NCBI GenBank assembly: GCA_910578865.1
Contig: CAJTRM010000003.1
Location: 112,142 to 176,141 of the forward strand
Source: an uncultured Dorea sp.
GTDB taxonomy: Bacteria; Bacillota_A; Clostridia; Lachnospirales; Lachnospiraceae
DNA length: 64,000 bases
Direction of reading: 5' to 3'
The notes beneath the pieces are model-generated. The model did no database searches and was not told the DNA's origin. It saw only the letters and a list, made by a program, of their open reading frames with translations. Positions within the stretch are counted from its first letter, which is position 1, and each line of letters begins with the position of its first letter. The position numbers and the translations under genes are program-made. This document shows positions 44,674-52,923 of the stretch, piece by piece.

Positions 44674-45983
44674 GCATATGGGAGGGAATTCAGATTGTAT
44701 TGACCATCTTTGAGATCGGCATGTGCATCTGGATCTGTGATGCAGTGGTCTATGATGGAGAAGTGGTTAAGGAGAATAAAGGGATTGCGGCAACTGGAAT
44801 AGTGGGAGTTGTGCTTTTGTTTATTGTGATTGGCAGTCGTCGGTATGTGTTCTTTTCTTGGGTTGTTCTTTTAGCGCAGATTTATTGTACATGGTTTATA
44901 TTGACTTTCGGTAAAAGAGAAAATAAAGTATTGTGTTTTGCCTGTATTTTGGATTACTATCTTCTGGAATCTCTAATGGACTTGACGTTGGCTTCCTTTG
45001 GAGTAAGTTATTTGGGTGCGGGATTTTGGCAGGGGCTATATTATAAAGTAAGTGGGAAAAGAGTGCTTATATATTTTCTGACACGCTTATTGCTGTTTGG
45101 GATGGGATTTGCGCTTAAAAGATATAAGAAAAAGAATTATTTTTGTATTAGGGATTATAGGAGTGCATTGTTTTCCTTTGGGGCGTTAGGGTGCATATGG
45201 GGATGGTTGTTGTTGACAGCTTTAGCAGGTCATGCCAATCATGCAGAGCAGATAAATAGTCTCTTTATTGTCAGTTGTCTGCTGATTCTCTTGTCTCTTA
45301 TGGCTATTGAGTTAAAAAACACGCGAGTAAGGTCTCAGTTTAAAATGGCACAAATGAAAAATGAGATGCTGGAGCAGAACTATAAAAATTTGCAGAATCT
45401 GTACATGAGCAATCAGTATGTTTTTCACGATTTTAAACATCACATAGTTTTATTGAAAAATTATCTTGAGAACTGTGAATATGAAAAGGCTGTTCAGTAT
45501 CTTGGAATGATTGTAGAGCCGGTAGATCGGTTGAGTAAATTTGTGTATACTGGCTGTGATGTGCTGGATCTGGTTCTCAACATTAAGGGGGATGAGGCAG
45601 ATCAGAAGGGAATCCGGTACCAGGTAGAGACAGAAGGAGATTTAAAGATTAATATTAATGAAAATGATCTGGGTAATATCTTTTTTAATCTGCTTGATAA
45701 TGCTATAGAAGCCTGCGAAAAAATTAAAAAGCATGACAGATGGATCCGAGTTGTAATAAAGAGGAAGAACCAGATCCATATTGTGAAGATAGAAAACAGT
45801 ATAGAAGTTCCGGTGTTTATGGTGGATGGAGAATATCGGACAGACAAGGATAGGACGGAACTACATGGTCTCGGGATCAAATCAGTGGAATCCTGTGTGA
45901 AGCATTATGGTGGAAATGCAAGATGGAGTCATACAGGAGATGTTTTTACTGTGGTAATCACATTCTTTGAGAATGGATTATAA
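44670..45983 (+). CDS. AgrC-like (HPK10) sensor histidine kinase
   Basis: 437 aa. About six membrane helices fill the first ~210 residues. A coiled linker leads to the H-box FHDFKHHIVLLKNYLE (about residue 252), and a GHKL ATPase domain has NLLDNAIEACE and HGLGIKSVESC. This is the layout of peptide-pheromone receptors. The peptide encoded 24 bp downstream, in modified form, is a plausible ligand. Confidence 0.88.
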   Translation: MSIWEGIQIVLTIFEIGMCIWICDAVVYDGEVVKENKGIAATGIVGVVLLFIVIGSRRYVFFSWVVLLAQIYCTWFILTFGKRENKVLCFACILDYYLLESLMDLTLASFGVSYLGAGFWQGLYYKVSGKRVLIYFLTRLLLFGMGFALKRYKKKNYFCIRDYRSALFSFGALGCIWGWLLLTALAGHANHAEQINSLFIVSCLLILLSLMAIELKNTRVRSQFKMAQMKNEMLEQNYKNLQNLYMSNQYVFHDFKHHIVLLKNYLENCEYEKAVQYLGMIVEPVDRLSKFVYTGCDVLDLVLNIKGDEADQKGIRYQVETEGDLKININENDLGNIFFNLLDNAIEACEKIKKHDRWIRVVIKRKNQIHIVKIENSIEVPVFMVDGEYRTDKDRTELHGLGIKSVESCVKHYGGNARWSHTGDVFTVVITFFENGL

Positions 45984-46006
45984 ATAAAAAAGAGGAGGTA
46001 ATGATT

Positions 46007-46156
46007 ATGCAAACAGACAAAAAAAGTATGGAATTGACGGGAGATTTGTTCGGGGAATTCGATGAGGTCAAGAAAATTGTAGAAGAAGAGGACGGCGTGC
46101 CGTACGCTACATGGTCTAAAGTGTGCAGTTCATTTCTTTCAATCATTTGTTGCTAG
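46007..46156 (+). CDS. lanA: Class II lanthipeptide precursor, lacticin 481-like
   Basis: 49 aa. ATG 46007 has AGGAGG at 45993 with 8-nt spacing; the ATG at 46001 is too close. An acidic leader (about residues 1-31, ending VEEEDG) precedes the core, in which TWSKVCSSFLSIICC fits the lacticin 481 pattern T-x-S-x-x-C...CC. Predicted rings by analogy: Thr35-Cys40, Ser37-Cys48, and one of Ser41/42/45 with Cys49. No double-Gly site is evident, so the cleavage point is uncertain. LanM follows directly. It may also be the inducer of the LytTR system. Confidence 0.8.
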   Translation: MQTDKKSMELTGDLFGEFDEVKKIVEEEDGVPYATWSKVCSSFLSIICC

Positions 46157-46236
46157 TATAACGTGCGCGTTTTAGCGTTCGTTATATCGGATCCCAGCGA
46201 AGGAGGTAAAAGCATTTTTAGCTTTTGCCTCTTTTC
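46157..46236 (+). terminator. Hairpin and attenuating terminator between lanA and lanM
   Basis: TATAACG (46157-46163) / CGTTATA (46180-46186) directly after the stop, then GAGGTAAAAGC (46204-46214) / GCTTTTGCCTC (46222-46232) followed by TTTT. Partial termination gives far more precursor than synthetase message. Confidence 0.8.
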
Positions 46237-46331
46237 AGTAAGGTGTATTGGTATTTAGATAATTTTAGATCGTTAGCTGCACCGTGACATTAAGATGGTG
46301 ATATTTATATATATAAAGGAGAGTTTATGAC

Positions 46332-49300
46332 ATGGACAGAAAGGCGTCTTATTTGCATGAAAGGATTTTCTATTCTGATATAGGAGAGAGCGGAAGTCAT
46401 TCGGAAAAATTAAAATTCTGGAGCATGAATTTGGGCGAGGAGCTGCTTGACAAAATACGCAGATACATTCCCCAGGCAGAGGCCTGTCTATGTGACATGG
46501 AATATGATGTTATGGGGATGTGGAATGATCTTCCACGATCCGAGGCCGCAGATGGTGCCGCAGATAAGCTGGCGGAGAGTTTTGCGGCGGAGCATCAGTC
46601 CGAGAATTTTATGGAATTTTATACAGGCTATCTTGCGGAAGCCCTGAAGGCAGACCGGCAGATTTGTGAAATTCTTTCTGTGTCACCGAAACTGTGCGGG
46701 AGCTACCTTCTTTCGCTTCTTTCAAGGCTGGAGCATATTTGTGTCCGCACATTGATCTATGAGATCCACAAGAGTAAGAACGAAGGAGAATTAAGAGGCA
46801 AGGATACACGGGAAGAGTACAAAGACTTTTGCCAAAGGATCATAACGCCTCAATGGAGAAAACAGCTTGAGAAAGAGTATCCATTGCTGAAGAGAAGTAT
46901 TTATGAAACCATTCAGAACTGTAACCGCCAGTATGCCCAGGTGCTGAGCCGGATAGAGAAGGACCGCAGGGAGATTCAGCAGGTCTTGTGCGGAGGGCAG
47001 GAGTTTTCCGGGGTCGCAGATATTACAGGCGGGATCGGAGATGCCCACAGGGGCGGGCAAAGTGTGGTAAAAGTTCATCTGGACAATGGATATACGATAA
47101 TATATAAGCCGCATTCGCTGGAGAATGAGAGCCGCTTTGAGGAGCTTGCGGATAAGGCAGGCAGAGCCTGCGGGCTGGAAATGAAGCAGGTTCCCCGGAT
47201 CTGCCGTGACAATTACGGCTGGGAGGCCTGTATTGACAGAGCGCCCTGCCGCACAAAGGAGGAGGTGACCCGTTTTTATGAGCGGACGGGAATCCTGATG
47301 TTCCTTTTTTATCTGCTGGGGACCAATGATATCCATGGGGAGAATATCATTGCATCCGGAGAATACCCTGTGGCAATCGATCTTGAAAATCTGCTGGGGA
47401 TGCCGGATCATATTGCCGGCAGTAATATGATGGAGAAGGTGAAACTGTATTTACATACCTCTGTACTTTATTCCGGGATGCTGCCCTCTGCCAAGTGGCA
47501 GCAGGAGGGCGGCAGCGTGAATGTGAGCGGGCTCGGAGGAGGAGAGACTGTCCGTCTGCCCTTTAAGATTCCGGGAATTGCAGGTTCAGGCACATCGGAT
47601 ATCCGGATCGCCTATCATCATCCCCAAATAGGAGAGGATCAAAATACTCCGGTTTATCATGGAGTAAGTGTATGCCCGGCACAATATGAGAAAGAGATCT
47701 CCGAAGGGTTTGAAAGAGCCTATCGATTTGCAATGGAACATGGGGAGTCAATGGAAGCTATGCTGTACAGTCTCAGAACGGTCAAGAGCCGGTACCTGGC
47801 GGCGGATACCCAGAGATATGCCATGTGCCTGGACAGTTCATACCACCCGTCATTGATGACGGATGGAGCCGACAGGCAGCTTTATTTATGCACTATGTGT
47901 TATGGGAGAAATTTTGATAAACCGGGGGTGGCAGAGATCGTGAACAGTGAGATCAGGGATCTGGCCGCCCATGATATCCCGTATTTTTACTTCTGTGCAG
48001 GCGAGCGGCATCTGTACGATTCCGGCCATCATCCAGTGAGGGATTATTTTGAGTGCACGGCCGGCAGCGTGATGGCAGACAGGTTAAAGGGACTTGATGA
48101 GGAAGATCTTAAGCATCAAAAGAGACTGATACATATTGCGCTTGCCCTTCCCGGACAGGTGACGGTAAACCGGATATTGGAAGGAAATCCGGCTACTTTG
48201 GAAATGACAGGAAAGATGCCGGAAAAAGAATGTTATTTTGAGATTGCAGAGAATATGATGGAGAAGCTTCTTGGGCGTGCAGTGCAAATTGACGGGGAGT
48301 ATGGCTGGTATGTTGTGAATGTGGCTTCTTTTGGTGCATCCGGGATGCAGATTGAGCCGATGCACATGTATTTGTACGGCGGCGTTATGGGGCTTGCGCT
48401 GATCGCTCATATGCTGAAAGCATGCGGAGGGAGAAAAACATATGCGGATCTGTGCGGGATGCTGGATGGACAGCTTTTCGCTTATACCCGACAGATGGAG
48501 GGTATGGCGCTTAAGAAGCTGCAGGCAGGCATCTACAATGGGGAGATGTCGATTGTGTATGGATATCTCTGCATATACAGGATCACAGGGCAAGACATTT
48601 ATCTTTCCTATGCTTTCAGACATGCAGACCTGGTTATTCCCGCTGTACGGCAGGTGGAGGCCTGTGATCTGCTGGACGGCCTGGCGGGAGTCATCTGGGG
48701 GATGCTGATGCTCTATGAGGTTTCCGGGGATGGAAAATACCTGGAGGCGGCAAAGCTTTCCGGAGATCTTATATGTGGGAAAGCCTGCCATATGGAAGAA
48801 GGGGCCGGATGGAGGACATTCGGGGAAGAAAGGCCTCTTCTCGGTATTTCCCACGGCAACGCCGGAATCGCAGCGGCACTTGCCCGGTTATATGACGTTA
48901 CGAAGGAAACTTGCTATTATGAGCTGCTGCGGGAAACCCTTGCTTATGAAAATCATTTTTATGACGAAGAGATAAGGAATTGGCTTGATTTTCGGGTACG
49001 GGACGAGGAGATACGCAGGCAGACAGATACGGCGGCATGGTGCCACGGGGCCGGCGGTATTCTGGCATCCCGGCTTATGATGAGAAATAGGGTGGAGGAG
49101 GACTTAAAAGAACCGGTGGAAAGGGATATTGAGAGGGCTGCACAGAAGCTCTTGTGCCGGTGCCTGCGGGAGGGCATGTGTCTGTGCCACGGAAGCTGCG
49201 GTAATGTGCTGCTTCTTTCGGAGTATGCGGGGGATTCACAGACGGTACGGGAGTATGATGCATATATCTGCAGGGAAATGCTGAAGGATTATACGTTCTT

Positions 49301-49409
49301 GCCTCAGGAAGAGCATCATCCCGGCATTATGAATGGATATATGGGAGTGGCATACTATATGCTGAAAAGATATGACAGCAGTTTTCCGGATATATTAATA
49401 CTGGAATAA
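46332..49409 (+). CDS. lanM: Class II lanthipeptide synthetase LanM
   Basis: 1025 aa, ATG 46332 behind AAGGAGAG. The N-terminal DUF4135 dehydratase (about 70-600) has a kinase-like fold: GDAHRGGQSVVKVHL (~238), IIYKPHSLEN, GTNDIHGENII (~330). It phosphorylates and eliminates Ser/Thr of the core. The C-terminal LanC-like cyclase (about 690-1020) has zinc ligands Cys904 (AAWCHGAGG) and Cys952-His953 (LCHGSCGN), so both steps should be active. Acts in the cytoplasm on the precursor encoded just upstream. No LanT-type peptidase/exporter or immunity gene follows. Confidence 0.95.
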   Translation: MDRKASYLHERIFYSDIGESGSHSEKLKFWSMNLGEELLDKIRRYIPQAEACLCDMEYDVMGMWNDLPRSEAADGAADKLAESFAAEHQSENFMEFYTGYLAEALKADRQICEILSVSPKLCGSYLLSLLSRLEHICVRTLIYEIHKSKNEGELRGKDTREEYKDFCQRIITPQWRKQLEKEYPLLKRSIYETIQNCNRQYAQVLSRIEKDRREIQQVLCGGQEFSGVADITGGIGDAHRGGQSVVKVHLDNGYTIIYKPHSLENESRFEELADKAGRACGLEMKQVPRICRDNYGWEACIDRAPCRTKEEVTRFYERTGILMFLFYLLGTNDIHGENIIASGEYPVAIDLENLLGMPDHIAGSNMMEKVKLYLHTSVLYSGMLPSAKWQQEGGSVNVSGLGGGETVRLPFKIPGIAGSGTSDIRIAYHHPQIGEDQNTPVYHGVSVCPAQYEKEISEGFERAYRFAMEHGESMEAMLYSLRTVKSRYLAADTQRYAMCLDSSYHPSLMTDGADRQLYLCTMCYGRNFDKPGVAEIVNSEIRDLAAHDIPYFYFCAGERHLYDSGHHPVRDYFECTAGSVMADRLKGLDEEDLKHQKRLIHIALALPGQVTVNRILEGNPATLEMTGKMPEKECYFEIAENMMEKLLGRAVQIDGEYGWYVVNVASFGASGMQIEPMHMYLYGGVMGLALIAHMLKACGGRKTYADLCGMLDGQLFAYTRQMEGMALKKLQAGIYNGEMSIVYGYLCIYRITGQDIYLSYAFRHADLVIPAVRQVEACDLLDGLAGVIWGMLMLYEVSGDGKYLEAAKLSGDLICGKACHMEEGAGWRTFGEERPLLGISHGNAGIAAALARLYDVTKETCYYELLRETLAYENHFYDEEIRNWLDFRVRDEEIRRQTDTAAWCHGAGGILASRLMMRNRVEEDLKEPVERDIERAAQKLLCRCLREGMCLCHGSCGNVLLLSEYAGDSQTVREYDAYICREMLKDYTFLPQEEHHPGIMNGYMGVAYYMLKRYDSSFPDILILE

Positions 49410-49454
49410 ATCTGTTATAACAGCTGGAAATATATACTCACATCGTAAAAACAT

Positions 49455-49522
49455 ACTATTCGCGGACAAAAACCTACCGTTCGCGCCAAAGCTGAGACAA
49501 ATGCATTTTTTTGTTATATGAT
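49455..49522 (+). promoter_or_regulatory. LytTR-type direct repeats and promoter Pc
   Basis: ACTATTCGCGG (49455) and ACCGTTCGCGC (49476) repeat with a 21-bp period. TATGAT (49517-49522) begins 38 bp after the GTT, exactly as at Pa. No good -35. It points toward the T7SS operon, but a terminator starts at the -10. Confidence 0.6.
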
Positions 49523-49572
49523 GTCCTCAGGGATGGTCTTTTACAAGAACATTCCTGAGGATATTTTTATTT
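49521..49572 (+). terminator. Strong terminator between lanM and the T7SS operon
   Basis: A 20-bp arm (49521-49540, ATGTCCTCAGGG...) pairs with 49545-49564 with few mismatches, a 4-nt loop, then TTTTTATTTATT. It ends the lanM message. A transcript from Pc (start about 49529) would contain most of the hairpin and stop after ~40 nt. Confidence 0.85.
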
Positions 49573-49575
49573 ATG

Positions 49576-49639
49576 GCAACAGTTCAGAATCATGCTTGCA
49601 TGAATGAACACGTTATAATGGCGTAGGCTGAACTGCTGC
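49576..49639 (+). promoter_or_regulatory. T7SS operon promoter flanked by a distant inverted repeat
   Basis: TATAAT (49614-49619) is a likely -10 without a clear -35. GCAACAGTTCAG (49576-49587) and CTGAACTGCTGC (49628-49639) are inverted copies with one mismatch, one on each side of the promoter. This could be a looping operator pair, or a stem in the RNA from Pc. Confidence 0.5.
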
Positions 49640-49679
49640 AATTTATACGAAGGGGATAAGGAGTCCTCCGTCAGATATA

Positions 49680-51764
49680 TTGAAAGAATGCGAGATGAAA
49701 AGGAAGATGAAGAAAAAAGGAATCATGATAGTGCTGGCCATTCTCTTTGTCTCAGCGGCTGTGGCTGCCGGATATTTTGCAGGGATGTACAGGGAGCGGG
49801 CTGAGAATGAGAGGAGAGCGGAGGAAATGTCCCGGGCGGATAAGGAAGAGCGTGGGGCGAAGATTGCCATTGTCAATATGGATGAGGGTGTAGATACGGC
49901 CAGCGGAAAGGTGCAGTACGCGGCTCAGCTTCTCCCTTACACGGGAGTTGAATATACGGTGACCGGGCTTACAGATGCAAGGATTGGGGTGGAAACCGGA
50001 TTATACGGCGCCAGCGTCATTATTCCGGCAGATTTTTCACAGGCCGTATACAGCATTAACACTCAGCCGACTGTAAGCCGCCTGACATTTACGATCAGTC
50101 ATGCGGTCAGCGGAGAAAAAAGAGAACAGGCGATACGCAATGTAGAGGCATTGGGTGCGAACCTGAGTGACAGTCTGACCCAGATCTATCTGTCGTCCGT
50201 GATGAAAGAATTTCACCAGGCACAGGACGTGTCAGATGAGATTATTGCAAATGACAAGGAGGACACAGAACTTCTGGATGCAGTAGATCCCGGAAGCCTG
50301 ATTGCGATGACTGAAATCCCGGAGATGGTGCAGGTAGAGAACAATGTGGCGGAACCGGATCTGTCCGGAGAATATGGTAGGGGAGAGACGCTGGCGGCAG
50401 ACCTTGGGGCGGCTTACCAGGGATTTCTTGACAGGGGGCAGCAGGATCTTGATCAAATGAAAGAAAAATCGAGCGGGGTCAACAGCCGTATGGCCGAGGC
50501 GGCAGGTGCATTTGCCGCCGCCAATGAGGCTCTTGGCAGCGCATCACTGGATGCGGAGCTCCAATCCTTTCAGGAAAAGGGGGAGGACGTGAAGCAGGAG
50601 ATGGAGGAAGTCCTCGGCCGTTATGACGCTTATATCACTGATTACAATAAAGAGACAGAGGAATTTATCGCCAGCCGGGGAGAACTCCAGAATGAACTTT
50701 CAGAGTATGAAAAAACAGAGACTGCATACCAGAAGATGCTGGAGGGCTATCTGTCCGGGCAGGCTCAAGACCATTATGCATTTATAGACCGGGAAGAGTA
50801 TGTAAAGAGGCTGGCCGGGGCACTTGATGCAGCCGGTGTGGATATTACTCCGACACAGGCTTCCGGCTGGGAGGAATTTTTAAATTCGGTGACGGACCAG
50901 ATGCCGGAAGAAGAGTACTGTCAGACCTCACCCGTAATCCAGGATCGTGTGCCCGGGCAAAATCAGCCCGGAGGCGTGCCCCTGCCGGATGCAGAGGCAG
51001 TGAAGAAACCTTCCGAGGTTGTGGGTGACGATGCTGTGGATATAGAGACGGCGCTTCTGGAGAAAGCAGATGATATTATCGGGCTTGCAGGGCCGCAGAT
51101 TATAGAACCATTTGGCAGTAAGAGACAGGAATTGCTCCAGGCCTATACCGAGGCAGAGGAGAAATACAAAGCGATCGGCGAAGAAGCAGGGGAGTTCCAG
51201 ACGGAATTTAGCGGCTATGACGCGTCCTCATATGTGGACGGGCGCCAGGTAGAGAGTGTCATGAACGACATGCAGGCGAACAACCGTGAGGTGGAAGGGA
51301 AAGTGTCGGAATATATCGGTGCGTACGGACAGTATGTCAGTGATGTATATGAGGCTGCAGGCAGCAATATGACCGCCATGCAGGAGAGTGTGGCGAAGGC
51401 AGAGGAGGCATCGGAAAAGCTTCTGACGGAGGGGCTTGCAGAGGCCAAGGCATCCCGGAGTGAGAACAGTAAAATTAACCGTATGCTTTTGGGAGATCTT
51501 TCCGGCAAGCTGCCGTATACCAGGATCGGAGACGTAGAGAACAAGGAGGCATACGGATTCATGGCAGCGCCGCTTTTGCTGGAGGAAAAAGAAGCGGATG
51601 CAGGTATTCAGGAAATCCAGACAGAGGATTCCCAGGTAATGGCCGGAATTGATCAGAGGCTTGTGCTCAGAGTACTTCTTATTCTGGCAGGGGGAATTTT
51701 ATTTGCAGTGTTTGTCCGTCTGCTGATCGTGCAGGGGATAAAGCGGCGGGCTATGGAATTCTGA
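49680..51764 (+). CDS. EsaA/YueB-like T7SS membrane protein
   Basis: 694 aa. One helix near the N-terminus (about residues 13-31), a ~620-residue extracellular part rich in Glu/Ala coiled coil, and one C-terminal helix (about 660-680): the EsaA/Pip topology, although EsaA is usually longer. KIAIVNMDEGVD near residue 60 is the family-typical first strand. Start is uncertain: TTG 49680 and ATG 49695 both lack well-placed ribosome sites (AGGAG at 49659). First gene of the secretion operon. Confidence 0.75.
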   Translation: MKECEMKRKMKKKGIMIVLAILFVSAAVAAGYFAGMYRERAENERRAEEMSRADKEERGAKIAIVNMDEGVDTASGKVQYAAQLLPYTGVEYTVTGLTDARIGVETGLYGASVIIPADFSQAVYSINTQPTVSRLTFTISHAVSGEKREQAIRNVEALGANLSDSLTQIYLSSVMKEFHQAQDVSDEIIANDKEDTELLDAVDPGSLIAMTEIPEMVQVENNVAEPDLSGEYGRGETLAADLGAAYQGFLDRGQQDLDQMKEKSSGVNSRMAEAAGAFAAANEALGSASLDAELQSFQEKGEDVKQEMEEVLGRYDAYITDYNKETEEFIASRGELQNELSEYEKTETAYQKMLEGYLSGQAQDHYAFIDREEYVKRLAGALDAAGVDITPTQASGWEEFLNSVTDQMPEEEYCQTSPVIQDRVPGQNQPGGVPLPDAEAVKKPSEVVGDDAVDIETALLEKADDIIGLAGPQIIEPFGSKRQELLQAYTEAEEKYKAIGEEAGEFQTEFSGYDASSYVDGRQVESVMNDMQANNREVEGKVSEYIGAYGQYVSDVYEAAGSNMTAMQESVAKAEEASEKLLTEGLAEAKASRSENSKINRMLLGDLSGKLPYTRIGDVENKEAYGFMAAPLLLEEKEADAGIQEIQTEDSQVMAGIDQRLVLRVLLILAGGILFAVFVRLLIVQGIKRRAMEF

Positions 51765-51881
51765 GACAGGGCTATAAGGCGGAATAAAAGGATAGCTTTC
51801 ATAAGGGACGTACATGCGGCTCTTATGTGGTTATAAAAAAATACCCTCGTTAGACGGGGAAAACAAAGGAGGAGAAACGAT

Positions 51882-52160
51882 ATGTTAAGAGTGGATTATG
51901 AGGTGCTGGCATCGTCATCATCAACACTTCTGCAGCAGAGTGAGGCTTTCGGAGATTGCATTGACATTATGACAAGTGTGATCCGTGACCTTCCGGATGC
52001 ATGGGAGGCAGAGACCTGTGACAGGTTTGTGGAGCAGTATTTTGATGCAGAGCCAAAGCTTAAGGACGTTAAGCAGATGATTGAAGATATGGCTATGCAG
52101 ATGCGTCAGATTTCCGAGAACTTCGAGAAAGCAGATCAGGATATGAAGAGTCAGATGTAG
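51882..52160 (+). CDS. esxA: WXG100-family T7SS protein (EsxA-like)
   Basis: 92 aa, AGGAGGAG before ATG 51882. Two long helices joined by a turn with WEA (DAWEAETCDRFVEQY, about residue 41) in place of WXG. The C-terminal helix carries hydrophobic/charged heptads. It should be secreted as a folded dimer through the EssC channel and is needed for transport of other substrates in known systems. Confidence 0.85.
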   Translation: MLRVDYEVLASSSSTLLQQSEAFGDCIDIMTSVIRDLPDAWEAETCDRFVEQYFDAEPKLKDVKQMIEDMAMQMRQISENFEKADQDMKSQM

Positions 52161-52167
52161 GAGCAGA

Positions 52168-52230
52168 GCCGGTCTTTCCGAACAAGGTAAGCGGGTCATA
52201 ACCAGCCGTCCCTGCAGCGGAAAGACCGGC
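52168..52230 (+). promoter_or_regulatory. Long-range stem-loop after the WXG100 gene
   Basis: GCCGGTCTTTCCG (52168-52180) pairs perfectly with CGGAAAGACCGGC (52218-52230). There is no U-tract, so it probably stabilises the WXG100 message within the operon. Confidence 0.6.
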
Positions 52231-52247
52231 GGCACAAGGAGGAGATT

Positions 52248-52730
52248 ATGGGAGAGATTACGACTGAGGGCATGACAGACGGAGAACAGGAGAGTCTGTC
52301 AGATATCCGTAATGATATTGAGATCGACACCAGCATCCTGAAGCAGCAGGAGAAGACAACGACGTCATTGTGCGACAGATTTCATGTACATATTTTCAGA
52401 GAAGAAGCAGAGCTATTGGAGGAAAACTACGATCAGGAACAAGAACTGAGGCGGGAAGAGATTCTGGCAGATGTGCTGACCGGGAAGCCGGAGACCGACA
52501 GGCAGAAAATCCTGAAGACGGTGATGGAGGCAGATACTTCTGCTATGGTAAAGAAGGATTATGAGGACGGTGCAGGAGCTGAAAGCAGCCTGTCTATGTA
52601 TGCATATGTACTGGCAGGTGTGGTACTGGCAGGTGCAGTTCTTTTTTACATAGAAAAAAGAAGGAAGGGTAAGAAGCAAGGTGAAACTTACAGTTACGAT
52701 TACGAACAGGACGAAGAGGCAGTCTTATGA
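52248..52730 (+). CDS. T7SS-associated single-pass membrane protein (EssA-like position)
   Basis: 160 aa. A charged, helical N-terminal part (about 1-118) is followed by one membrane helix (about residues 119-140) and a basic/acidic tail. Size, C-terminal helix and place between esxA and esaB correspond to EssA, but no signal peptide or convincing sequence match is seen. It overlaps esaB by 50 nt. GGAGGAG precedes ATG. Confidence 0.55.
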   Translation: MGEITTEGMTDGEQESLSDIRNDIEIDTSILKQQEKTTTSLCDRFHVHIFREEAELLEENYDQEQELRREEILADVLTGKPETDRQKILKTVMEADTSAMVKKDYEDGAGAESSLSMYAYVLAGVVLAGAVLFYIEKRRKGKKQGETYSYDYEQDEEAVL

Positions 52731-52923
52731 TATTCAGGTGGATTCCGGCCAGCGTGTCGGGACTACGCTGAAGGTGCTGAAGGAAAATATTCCGCAGATG
52801 GCGTGGGACGAAGGGAACTTTATACAGTCTGAACGGACCAGAAGGAGGATTGGCCTTTGGCAGACTTATGAGGAGGCAAAAATATATACAGGAGACAGGT
52901 TATGGATAATAGAAGGACAGTAA
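52681..52923 (+). CDS. esaB: EsaB/YukD ubiquitin-like T7SS protein
   Basis: 80 aa from GTG 52681, which lies inside the previous gene and follows GGAAGG. The compact ubiquitin-like fold is suggested by KLTVTITNRTKRQSYDIQV, a central helix and the C-terminal strand DRLWIIEGQ. It is cytoplasmic and a regulator or assembly factor in known systems. It overlaps essB by 22 nt. Confidence 0.82.
   Translation: MKLTVTITNRTKRQSYDIQVDSGQRVGTTLKVLKENIPQMAWDEGNFIQSERTRRRIGLWQTYEEAKIYTGDRLWIIEGQ

Noticed and set aside
46007..46156. Agr-type thiolactone precursor instead of lanthipeptide
   Set aside because: No AgrB protease gene is nearby, the core has the T-x-S-x-x-C and CC pattern, and LanM follows directly.
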